Shown here in pieces: positions 19,038 through 30,226 of a DNA stretch of 64,000 bases. The first letter of the stretch is position 1. The number at the start of each line of letters is the position of its first letter. The DNA is from Solobacterium sp. Lineage in GTDB: Bacteria; Bacillota_I; Bacilli_A; Erysipelotrichales; Erysipelotrichaceae. Location: contig JAILQT010000145.1 in NCBI GenBank assembly GCA_024698805.1, positions 1 through 64,000 of the forward strand, read 5' to 3'. Under the pieces are notes generated by a model. The model saw nothing but the letters and a program-made list of their open reading frames with translations. It was not told where the DNA came from and did no database searches. The position numbers were made by a program, and so were the translations under genes.

Positions 19038-19308
19038 ATCGTGAAAACAGAAATGTAAGCAGGAATATGAATAATCCGAAACAGACAGCGTAAACGAGCC
19101 AGATCAGCAGTCCTGCTTTCAGGGCGCCGAGGATGTACCACTTGCTCTCGTCTTCCGAAAGACTGTTGTCGCTGCTGCCGGAAGGCTTCACGAAATCATT
19201 TTCGAATCTCTCCTTCACGGCATCGGGGATCAGGATACTGCGCTTCTGCACACCGTGCATATCCGCGATCACGCGTCCGTCATCGTTCTCATCCGGCCTG
19301 CCGTTCAC
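19036..19308 (-). CDS. hypothetical single-TM protein, last gene of opp operon
   Basis: Starts where oppF ends (19305-19308 overlap); C-terminal TM LLIWLVYAVCFGLFIFLLTFLF. Confidence 0.6.
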   Translation of the reverse strand: MNGRPDENDDGRVIADMHGVQKRSILIPDAVKERFENDFVKPSGSSDNSLSEDESKWYILGALKAGLLIWLVYAVCFGLFIFLLTFLFSR

Positions 19309-20345
19309 TGATTCCCTCCGGGATACAGATGGCAGACAACGAAGTGGCCCGGTTCTGCTTCATACATGACAGGCGGCTCTGTTTCGCAGCGCTTCATGCA
19401 TTCGGAACATCTCGTATGGAATTTGCAGCCCTTTGGCGGATTTGCCGGTGAAGGGATGGAGCCTTCCAGGACGATACGGTTCATCTTGGAATCCGGATCC
19501 GGTACAGGCACTGCGGAGAGCAGGGCTTTTGTGTACGGGTGGAGCGGATTGTTGAAGATCTTTTCGGTAGGGCCGTATTCGACAAGGTTGCCGAGATACA
19601 TAACGCCTACTGTATCGGAGATGTGCTCAACGACGGAAAGGTCATGCGAGATGAACAGGTATGTCAGGTTGTGCTTTTTCTGCAGATCCCTGAGAAGGTT
19701 GATGATCTGCGCCTGGATCGAAACGTCCAGGGCGGATACAGGTTCGTCACAGACGACGAATTCCGGGTTCAGTGCGAGCGCCCTGGCAATGCAGATACGC
19801 TGTCTCTGACCGCCGGAGAATTCATGCGGATAACGGTCTTTCTGGAAAGGCTGCAGGCCGCATTCATCCATGATCTTGTCGATATAGTCGTCGAATTCCT
19901 CTTTCGGGACGATGTTGTGTTCACGGACAGCTTCACCGATGATCTCGCCTACAGGCATACGCGGCTGCAGGGAAGAGAACGGGTCCTGGAAGATGATCTG
20001 CATCCTCGGACGCATATCGCGCATCTCTTTCGTTGTGAAGTCAAAGACTTCCTTGCCGTTGAACAGGATCTGTCCGGCGGTCTTCTCGCCGTTGAGGCGG
20101 AGGATCGTTCTGCCGGTCGTTGTTTTTCCGCAGCCGGATTCGCCGACAAGGCCCATCGTCGTGCCGCGTTTGAGGTTGAAGGTGATGCCGTCGACAGCCT
20201 TGACATAACCTACGGTCTTCTGCAGCATGCCGCCCTTGATCGGGAAGTATTTCTTCAGATTGTTGACCATCAGGATATACTGGTCATCGTATTCGACAGG
20301 TGTATAGGAGGTATCGATCTTAAGATCTTCTTTACTGCTCATCAT
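19305..20345 (-). CDS. oppF: oligopeptide ABC transporter ATP-binding protein (OppF/DppF type)
   Basis: GLVGESGCGKTTTGRTIL, LSGGQRQRICIARAL, CKFHTRCSECMKRCETEPP oligopeptide C-terminal motif. Confidence 0.9.
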   Translation of the reverse strand: MMSSKEDLKIDTSYTPVEYDDQYILMVNNLKKYFPIKGGMLQKTVGYVKAVDGITFNLKRGTTMGLVGESGCGKTTTGRTILRLNGEKTAGQILFNGKEVFDFTTKEMRDMRPRMQIIFQDPFSSLQPRMPVGEIIGEAVREHNIVPKEEFDDYIDKIMDECGLQPFQKDRYPHEFSGGQRQRICIARALALNPEFVVCDEPVSALDVSIQAQIINLLRDLQKKHNLTYLFISHDLSVVEHISDTVGVMYLGNLVEYGPTEKIFNNPLHPYTKALLSAVPVPDPDSKMNRIVLEGSIPSPANPPKGCKFHTRCSECMKRCETEPPVMYEAEPGHFVVCHLYPGGNQ

Positions 20346-21480
20346 TGTCCTCCTTTGCATATCTGTAACAGGAAACAAAGTGTGTTTCCGACAGCTGGAT
20401 CATCTCCGGGTAAGGTCCGCTGCACTTGCTGATGCATTTGTCACAGCGGTCCTTGAAGTAGCAGTAGTCGGGCATGTTGATGGGGTTGGGGACTTTACCC
20501 GGGATGGAATAGAGTTCCTTTACCTTCTTGCCGACAACAGGCTTGGATGCCATCAGACCGATCGTGTACGGATGGCACGGGTTGTGGAAGATATCCGCAG
20601 CTGTGCCTTTTTCAATGACCCTGCCGGCATACATGACAACGACATAATCTGCCATTTCGGCAATGACGCCGAGGTCATGCGTGATAAACATGATCGAGGA
20701 ATTGATCTTGTCCTTCAGCACGCGCAGCAGGTCGAGGATCTGTGCCTGGATCGTAACGTCAAGCGCTGTTGTAGGTTCATCTGCGATGATGACCTTCGGG
20801 TTGCACGCAAGCGCCATGGCGATCATGACACGCTGACGCATACCGCCGGAGAGCTCATGCGGGAACATGTCGTATACGCCTTTGGAGTTGGCGATGCCTA
20901 CGAGCTCGAGCATCTCGATCGTACGGTCTTTGACCTGCTGTTCGCTCATGCCTTTTTCATCATGAAGCTCGATGACTTCATTGATCTGCTCGCCGATCCG
21001 GAATACGGGGTTCAGGGCTGTCATCGGCTCCTGGAAGATCATGGAAACATAGTTTCCGCGCAGTTTCTGCATGACTTCATCCGGTGCCTTTGTGACATCG
21101 TATGCCTTGTTGCCGAGATTCAGGCGGATCTGGCCGTCGACGGTCTGACCCTGGGGTCTCTGCAGCAGACGCATGAAGGAAAGGCTCGTTACGGATTTGC
21201 CGCAGCCGGATTCACCGACGACGCCTACCGTCTTTCCGGCAGGGATATCGAAGGATACGCCGTCGACAGCTTTGACAGTGCCTGCATCGGTAAAGAAATA
21301 CGTATGCAGGTTGTCGAATTCCACTGCGTTGTTCGGATCACGCATCGTTGTCAGGTATTCCGACTCGGGTACGTTCTTCCGCTTATGTCTTTTCTCATAT
21401 TCGTTCGTGATCTTACGGTTTTCCCGGGAAATCCGGCGTGCCTCTTTTGCGGAGAGATAACCGTCATTTCTTTTTGCCAT
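20332..21480 (-). CDS. oppD: oligopeptide ABC transporter ATP-binding protein (OppD type)
   Basis: GVVGESGCGKSVTSLSFMRLL, LSGGMRQRVMIAMAL, CYFKDRCDKCISKC. Confidence 0.9.
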   Translation of the reverse strand: MAKRNDGYLSAKEARRISRENRKITNEYEKRHKRKNVPESEYLTTMRDPNNAVEFDNLHTYFFTDAGTVKAVDGVSFDIPAGKTVGVVGESGCGKSVTSLSFMRLLQRPQGQTVDGQIRLNLGNKAYDVTKAPDEVMQKLRGNYVSMIFQEPMTALNPVFRIGEQINEVIELHDEKGMSEQQVKDRTIEMLELVGIANSKGVYDMFPHELSGGMRQRVMIAMALACNPKVIIADEPTTALDVTIQAQILDLLRVLKDKINSSIMFITHDLGVIAEMADYVVVMYAGRVIEKGTAADIFHNPCHPYTIGLMASKPVVGKKVKELYSIPGKVPNPINMPDYCYFKDRCDKCISKCSGPYPEMIQLSETHFVSCYRYAKEDNDEQ

Positions 21481-21494
21481 GTTTTCCCTCCTTC

Positions 21495-23042
21495 CTATCG
21501 CTTCATACGCGGGTCGAACGCATCGCGCAGACCGTCACCGACAAGGTTGAACGCAAGGACTGTCAGCAGCAGGAGCGTACCGGCAGGGATCCATACGAAC
21601 CAGTAATTTGTAAGAACGAATGTGTTGTTTACGTCGTTGATGATATTGCCCCATGACGCGAACGGGAACTTGACGCCCAGTCCGAGGAAGGACAGGGTAG
21701 CTTCTGTCAGGATCGTTCCGCCGAGACCCATTGTAATGGATACGATCAGCTGGGGGATAACGTTCGGGATCAGGTGCTGCAGGATCTTTCTCTTGACACT
21801 GAGACCAGTCGCTTCGGCAGCGATCATGAATTCCTGCTCACGCAGTGAGAGGATCTGACCACGGACCATATGCGCGATGCCGGGCCATCCGAGGAAACCG
21901 AGGATGAGCATCAGGTAGATCATGCGGATCTTGGGATCCACATGCATTGCGTCCATCGCAGCACCGAGGATGATGATCAGCGGTGTCGAAGGCACGCAGT
22001 AGAAGATGTCGACGATCCTCATGATCAGCATATCGACCCATTTGCCGAAATAACCGGAGATACCGCCGAGGATAACGCCGAGAACGGTGGAAATGATCTC
22101 AACGATGAAACCGATCGTCAGCGAAACGCGTCCGCCGTACATCAGCCTCGTTAACATGTCCATGCCGTTTTTGTCGGTGCCGAGCCAGTGATCTTTTGAA
22201 GGAGGTGAATAGGTATCGAATACCCTTGTCTCCTTCTGCTGGTTGATCGACCAGGAGTTGATGCGGGGATCGAACTGGATGACATATTCGTATTCCTGAC
22301 CGTCTGCTTCTTTGAAGATGAAGTCTTCATCGCCGTTCATGATCGAATCGACCAGTTCTTCTTTGAATGCGCGGCTGAGGAAGACGTCTGCCATCAGCGG
22401 GCGGACGACATACTTGGAGATATATGCATAGTCCTTCCCGTCTTCAAAGACGCCGCCGTCTTCATCGATCGTGTATGTATGACCGTCTGCTTTGAAGGAA
22501 TCTTCCTGGTTCTCATAGGCTTTGACAAGTTCATACATCGTCGCGAAGGGGATCGACGCACCCTGGATGGAGGAACTGATGATCTGCTTTGACGCAAAAC
22601 CGATCTGTTCGTTATCAAGCGAGCATGTATACATATCATCGCCTGTTTTTTCGACCTGGTATGTAATATCGCGGTATGTGAATTCTTCCTGGTTCTTTGT
22701 CATTGCCAGGAACATCTGTGCCTGCAGTGCGCTGGAGAACCTGCTGTCTGCCGCAATGAACTGGTATTCCTTGTTTTCCGTTACGGCAGCGAACTGCTTC
22801 GACTGCATGTCCGTACGGTAGAACAGCTGGTCTTCCTTATACGGTGATACCCATCCGCCGACAAACGAGAACAGGAACATCATTATGAGGATGACAAGAC
22901 CGACAACAGCGATCCTGTTGCGCAGGAAGCGTCTGCGTACGAGGGCACCCGGTGACAGGACCTTGATTCGTCTGTCATCGTTCAGCGAATACTGGGGCTC
23001 GTTGTTCTGATTCTCAGGTATGTTTTTGTTTTCTTCACTCAT
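21495..23042 (-). CDS. oppC: oligopeptide ABC transporter permease (OppC type) with ~200-aa extracytoplasmic insertion
   Basis: RRRFLRNRIAVVGLVILIMM TM1, a long soluble segment, then SPPSKDHWLGTDKNGMDMLTRLMYGGRVSLTIGF and the permease core EAATGLSVKRKILQHLIPN. Confidence 0.88.
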   Translation of the reverse strand: MSEENKNIPENQNNEPQYSLNDDRRIKVLSPGALVRRRFLRNRIAVVGLVILIMMFLFSFVGGWVSPYKEDQLFYRTDMQSKQFAAVTENKEYQFIAADSRFSSALQAQMFLAMTKNQEEFTYRDITYQVEKTGDDMYTCSLDNEQIGFASKQIISSSIQGASIPFATMYELVKAYENQEDSFKADGHTYTIDEDGGVFEDGKDYAYISKYVVRPLMADVFLSRAFKEELVDSIMNGDEDFIFKEADGQEYEYVIQFDPRINSWSINQQKETRVFDTYSPPSKDHWLGTDKNGMDMLTRLMYGGRVSLTIGFIVEIISTVLGVILGGISGYFGKWVDMLIMRIVDIFYCVPSTPLIIILGAAMDAMHVDPKIRMIYLMLILGFLGWPGIAHMVRGQILSLREQEFMIAAEATGLSVKRKILQHLIPNVIPQLIVSITMGLGGTILTEATLSFLGLGVKFPFASWGNIINDVNNTFVLTNYWFVWIPAGTLLLLTVLAFNLVGDGLRDAFDPRMKR

Positions 23043-23054
23043 AATTCATACCTC

Positions 23055-24041
23055 TCAGGCAATACGTACACGGGGGTCGACCACCGCGTAGAGAATATCT
23101 GTGATCAGGTTGCCGAGCAGCGTCAGCACTGCCAGGAAGACGAGATAGAACATGGAGAACGGGATATCGCCGGCGACCATTGCCTGGTAACTCGTATAGC
23201 CGATGCCGGGGATCTGGAACAGTGTTTCCGTGATCAGTGCACCGGAGAACAGGCCGGGCAGGGAACCGCCAACGATCGTTACCAGCGGGATCAGCGTATT
23301 GCGGAATGCATGGTGATAAATGACACGTTTTTCATCCAGGCCTTTTGCACGGGCTGTACGGATGTAGTCCGCATTGAGGACTTCCAGCATATTCGTTCTT
23401 GTATAACGCATGAGTCCGCCGATGGATACAACTGTCAGTGTAATGATCGGCAGAACAAGGTGATGTGCCTTATCAAGCAGCTGTCCCATAGCGTCAAGCT
23501 GCGCATGGTTCCTTCCGACAAGTCCGTACAGATCGAACCAGCCCAGTTTTACGGAGAACAGCAGTTTGATCAGGGACGCAAAGAAGAATGTCGGCAGCGA
23601 GATGCCTGAGATCGCTACGACAGAGATGATATAGTCTGTCTTTGTATACTGTTTTCTTGCGGCCAGGATGCCCAGGGGGATGGAGATGATCAGTTCCAGG
23701 AACAGCGTGATCAGTCCAACGATAAAGGAAAGCCAGACGACCTCGTTGAATTTTGTGATGACAGGGACTGTAAAGTACCAGCTGTCGCCGAAATTGCCGC
23801 GCAGTGCATTCCCGGTCCATGTCATAAAGCCGGGCAGGATCCCCTGGTCCATGCCGTAGGCAGCAGATAACTGTGCGAGCCATTCCTCATAACTCTTTGA
23901 GTTCGGCAGCTGCGATTTCTGAAGTGCCAGACTTTCAATATAGGAGGTCGGAAGACAGCGCATCAGTATATAAATGATAAATGCGACGAAAACCAGCAGG
24001 ATCGCTGAAATGATCAGACGCTTAATGATATATTTTCGCAT
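23055..24041 (-). CDS. oppB: oligopeptide ABC transporter permease (OppB type)
   Basis: MRKYIIKRLIISAILLVFVAFIIYILMRCLP...YIRTARAKGLDEKRVIYHHAFRNTLIPLVTIVGG. Confidence 0.9.
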   Translation of the reverse strand: MRKYIIKRLIISAILLVFVAFIIYILMRCLPTSYIESLALQKSQLPNSKSYEEWLAQLSAAYGMDQGILPGFMTWTGNALRGNFGDSWYFTVPVITKFNEVVWLSFIVGLITLFLELIISIPLGILAARKQYTKTDYIISVVAISGISLPTFFFASLIKLLFSVKLGWFDLYGLVGRNHAQLDAMGQLLDKAHHLVLPIITLTVVSIGGLMRYTRTNMLEVLNADYIRTARAKGLDEKRVIYHHAFRNTLIPLVTIVGGSLPGLFSGALITETLFQIPGIGYTSYQAMVAGDIPFSMFYLVFLAVLTLLGNLITDILYAVVDPRVRIA

Positions 24042-24081
24042 TGAGATACCTCCTTTCAGATACGTAATATCATATGTAAAG

Positions 24082-24127
24082 AAAAGAATGCGAAGTTTCT
24101 TTTACGTCCCTCCGCATTCTTTTTTTA
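24082..24127 (-). terminator. intercistronic terminator-like hairpin between oppA and oppB
   Basis: AAAAGAATGCG...CGCATTCTTTT, 20-nt loop, T-rich on both sides. Confidence 0.7.
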
Positions 24128-24150
24128 TCATTCAGAATTGCATCTAAACG

Positions 24151-26496
24151 TTATTTCAGCTCGATATTTTCGATTTCAGCCATCCAGCCGTAGAATGTTG
24201 TGATGTCCGGTGTGACTGTGTCGATGTTGACACGCTCCGTGCTGAAGATCGTGCAGTCCTGTCTCTGGTATACAGGTACTTCAACTGCCCAGTCAACAAC
24301 GATGTCGAGAGCTGCTTTGTAGAGTCTCTTACGATAGCTCTGATCGAGGGACTTCCTTGCGTCGAGGATCAGCTGGTCAAGCTCTTCGTCCTGGATCGCA
24401 TATGCAGTTGCGTTGGAACCGCCTGCGTTTGCGCCGCCGTTAGCGATGTCGGAGTAGTAGATCTGATACATGTCGGGATCGACAGTTGCCTGCCAAGCCA
24501 TGCACCACATCGGCATCTGGCGGGACTTCTGCTTGTTCTGCATCTCTGACCAGTCACTGTAGTCGGAAACGATCAGGTTGACATTCATAGCTGCCAGAGC
24601 TTCTTTTGCGAGAGTCAGGATCATGAATGAAGGGTGGTCACCGGAACCGGAACCGCCGATACCGACTTCATATTCGATCTGGCCTTTGTCATTTGTCGGA
24701 ACGCCTTCGGGTGCCGCAACGACTTTGCCGTCTTCAACTGTGCATCCTGCAGCTTCGAAGTATTCGAGGGCAGCAGCTGCAGCAGCAGCGTAACGGGCTT
24801 CATCATCCATGTCGGATGTGTAGATCTCGGAACCGCCTGCCTTCTTGGAGAATGCGATCGCATAGTCGCTGTCTGTAGCCTGCGGAGCAGCCCATGAAGT
24901 GTTGGAGATCGGATAGTTGATGACAGAAGCACGGTCGCCGTAGTAGGAGTCGATCGCTACGTTTCTGTATACGGAGAAGATCGTTGCGAATGCCTTACGC
25001 AGATTCTTGGATGCGTCGGAAGCACGGTCGCCTGCAACGTTGACCTGGTCAGCACCGATACCGATGTAACCATAGCCGAGTGTGTCGTTTGTGATCGTTG
25101 TGAGCTTGGAACCTGTGAGTTCTTCGCCGCCGTTAGCTTCCTTGATCTCCTTGATCTTGTCATCGGAGAAGGAAGGCATTGCGATATCAGCTGTACCTGT
25201 TACGACACCGGATACGTATTCGGGATCGTTCGCTTCGAGGAAGTTGATATACTTTGTCTTCGGAGCGCCCTTGAAGTAGTTCTCGTTGGCTTCGAAGTAA
25301 ACAACGCCGTTCTCATACTTGACGAATTTGTACGGGCCTGCGCCTAAAGGCTCAGTTGTAACGGAACGAACGTGGGAGAGGTCACCCTTGTCGAAACCGA
25401 ACTTGTTGCTGTCATAGTCAAACTTGTCTGTTTCACCATAGTAGTGCAGCGGGGCGATCGTAACACCAAGCTGGTAGATAGCTGTAGCGTCAACTTCGGA
25501 GAGCTTTACATTGACTTCATAGTCGTTGACCTTTGTGATGCCTTCGATGCTGTCAGCGGATTCGCCTGTTTCGATACCCTTTACATACTCATCATATGTA
25601 GGCATCAGATCGCTCATAGCGCTTCCTGCTGTCTCTTTGCCTGTCATCTCAGCGACGTTGTAGTCGTAAGCTTCAAGCATCTGCATGAATACATCAAAGT
25701 TTGTGGCATCAGCCGGAACTTCATAACCCCAGTTGACCATCTTTGCGGCAATGTCATCTTCTTCTGCATTCGCACCTGCAGCTACGCAGTAATCCAGGAT
25801 CTCCTGAACGAATGCATCACCTGCGGCTTCGAATTCTTCCCAGAACTTTGTCTGTGTCGCTTCATCCCACAGGTCGAAGTTTGTATTGTCCTTGCCTGCT
25901 GCAGCGAGCAGGTTGATCAGTGTGGACATACCGCTTCTGTAATCTTCCATACCGACAATCGGCAGTGCGAAGAAGGAAGAGGATCCGTCATATGTCGGGT
26001 CAGACAGTACATACATGGAGAAGATAACGTCGTCTGCTGTGATCTTTTCGCCGTCGGAGAAGACGAGGTCTTCGCGCAGCTTGAAGTCATAGTCGACTGT
26101 GCCGTCTTCGTTTTCCTTGATCGTCAGATCAGCGGGTCCGTAGTAAGTATAATCTGTTCCGTTGTAAGGTCTTGTCTCACCGTCGATACCCTTTTCAACG
26201 ACAGCGCCCTGACGGTCGGATGTCAGCAGACCGAGTGAAGTCATGCCGTAGACATCTGTGTCATAAGCTGTTTCCGAGAAGAACGGGGAGAACTTACGAT
26301 TGAAGTGGTTTGTTGCATACACAAGAGGTGTGTTCTCATCTCTTGCGGCGGGTTCTGCTTCACTTCCTGATTCAGAACCTGCTGAAGATGCAGCACTCGT
26401 GGCAGAGCTTCCTGCAGGAGCGGAGCAGCCGACTAACATGGCAGCTGCGGCGATTCCGGCGAGGAATTTTGTGCCGAAGTTGTGATTAAAGCTCAT
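24151..26496 (-). CDS. oppA: peptide ABC transporter substrate-binding lipoprotein (OppA type, 781 aa)
   Basis: Lipobox AAMLVGCSAPAG; SBP_bac_5-like segments (YDFKLREDLVFSDGEKITADDVIFSMYVLSDP). Confidence 0.9.
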   Translation of the reverse strand: MSFNHNFGTKFLAGIAAAAMLVGCSAPAGSSATSAASSAGSESGSEAEPAARDENTPLVYATNHFNRKFSPFFSETAYDTDVYGMTSLGLLTSDRQGAVVEKGIDGETRPYNGTDYTYYGPADLTIKENEDGTVDYDFKLREDLVFSDGEKITADDVIFSMYVLSDPTYDGSSSFFALPIVGMEDYRSGMSTLINLLAAAGKDNTNFDLWDEATQTKFWEEFEAAGDAFVQEILDYCVAAGANAEEDDIAAKMVNWGYEVPADATNFDVFMQMLEAYDYNVAEMTGKETAGSAMSDLMPTYDEYVKGIETGESADSIEGITKVNDYEVNVKLSEVDATAIYQLGVTIAPLHYYGETDKFDYDSNKFGFDKGDLSHVRSVTTEPLGAGPYKFVKYENGVVYFEANENYFKGAPKTKYINFLEANDPEYVSGVVTGTADIAMPSFSDDKIKEIKEANGGEELTGSKLTTITNDTLGYGYIGIGADQVNVAGDRASDASKNLRKAFATIFSVYRNVAIDSYYGDRASVINYPISNTSWAAPQATDSDYAIAFSKKAGGSEIYTSDMDDEARYAAAAAAALEYFEAAGCTVEDGKVVAAPEGVPTNDKGQIEYEVGIGGSGSGDHPSFMILTLAKEALAAMNVNLIVSDYSDWSEMQNKQKSRQMPMWCMAWQATVDPDMYQIYYSDIANGGANAGGSNATAYAIQDEELDQLILDARKSLDQSYRKRLYKAALDIVVDWAVEVPVYQRQDCTIFSTERVNIDTVTPDITTFYGWMAEIENIELK

Positions 26497-26523
26497 TTTC
26501 TTTCCTCCAATTGCTTTAATGGT

Positions 26524-26553
26524 GTTTTTACCGCGGGTGAACGCGGTAAAAAC
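26524..26553. promoter_or_regulatory. 12-bp perfect inverted repeat in oppA leader
   Basis: GTTTTTACCGCG-GGTGAA-CGCGGTAAAAAC, about 28-57 nt upstream of the oppA ATG; no U-tract on the minus strand. Confidence 0.6.
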
Positions 26554-26795
26554 AACGATAAAGATATTTTATCACTCTTTGTGAAAGTAAAATCAGAAAA
26601 CCCCGGCAATTCCGCAGTAATTTATCAAAAAAAGAAAAAAAGCACATGTATTTTCAAAAAAATGCCGACAGGTTTTCAGAAAATACACAGGAAAAGCAGG
26701 AGGGGCATCCACTTTGATATATGTGGTCATTTCGCAGCATTTCTGAAATATGTGCAGATTATGTTAATTGATGCATGTGCATATTTTTTGTTTGA

Positions 26796-26818
26796 TTAAA
26801 GCGCTTACATGATATAAT
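26796..26818 (+). promoter_or_regulatory. cre-like (CcpA) site overlapping promoter
   Basis: TTAAAGCGCTTACA (reverse complement TGTAAGCGCTTTAA, cre consensus-like), immediately followed by GATATAAT (-10 TATAAT 26813-26818). Confidence 0.75.
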
Positions 26819-26844
26819 TATTTGCAGTAAAGGAGACAAAAAAG

Positions 26845-27099
26845 ATGTTAGTTAACATTAGTGCACCTATGAAGCGCGATGAGATCAAGGCGATCCTCGA
26901 AGCAAATGAAAATCCTACATTCAAGTTCGTCAAGATGAAGACACCGATGGAGATGCAGTTTGAAGTTACATATGCAGAAGGAACAGAAGGCGATCCTACT
27001 TCCTTTGCAAAGAAACTCATCAAATCGCAGCCCTGGGGCGCTGTCCTGATGGTTCGTGCTCTGATCGAAGGTCAGGCATTCACAGGCGGAAAAGTCTAA
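26845..27099 (+). CDS. conserved-looking hypothetical small protein (84 aa)
   Basis: AAAGGAGAC RBS before ATG, strong promoter upstream and terminator downstream. Confidence 0.75.
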   Translation: MLVNISAPMKRDEIKAILEANENPTFKFVKMKTPMEMQFEVTYAEGTEGDPTSFAKKLIKSQPWGAVLMVRALIEGQAFTGGKV

Positions 27100-27107
27100 T
27101 GTACGGG

Positions 27108-27137
27108 AAGACAGCTGATTTTCGGCTGTCTTTTTTT
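27108..27137 (+). terminator. intrinsic terminator after 84-aa ORF
   Basis: AAGACAGC-TGATTTTCG-GCTGTCTT followed by a T-run. Confidence 0.8.
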
Positions 27138-27167
27138 ATCAGATAATTTAAAAAAAGGAGAGATTAG

Positions 27168-28634
<1,467 letters not shown>

Positions 28635-28650
28635 TCAGAAAGGATCATAA

Positions 28651-30123
<1,473 letters not shown>

Positions 30124-30131
30124 TCATAACG

Positions 30132-30172
30132 AAAGACGGACAGCTCCCATCTGAACTGTCTGTCTTTTTTTC
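30132..30172 (+). terminator. intrinsic terminator after GH1 genes
   Basis: AAAGACGGACAG...CTGTCTGTCTTTTTTT. Confidence 0.8.
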
Positions 30173-30183
30173 GCCCTGTTCAG

Positions 30184-30221
30184 GAAAAAAAGAAGCTTTC
30201 CGGTATCTTGGGAAAGCTTCT
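30184..30221 (-). terminator. intrinsic terminator of lipase-like gene
   Basis: AGAAGCTTTCC...GGAAAGCTTCT with T-tract on the minus strand. Confidence 0.75.
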
Positions 30222-30226
30222 CAGGT

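Noticed and set aside
25372-26238. 288-aa plus-strand ORF inside oppA
   Set aside because: Antisense of a clear substrate-binding protein; Cys/Val-rich shadow translation.
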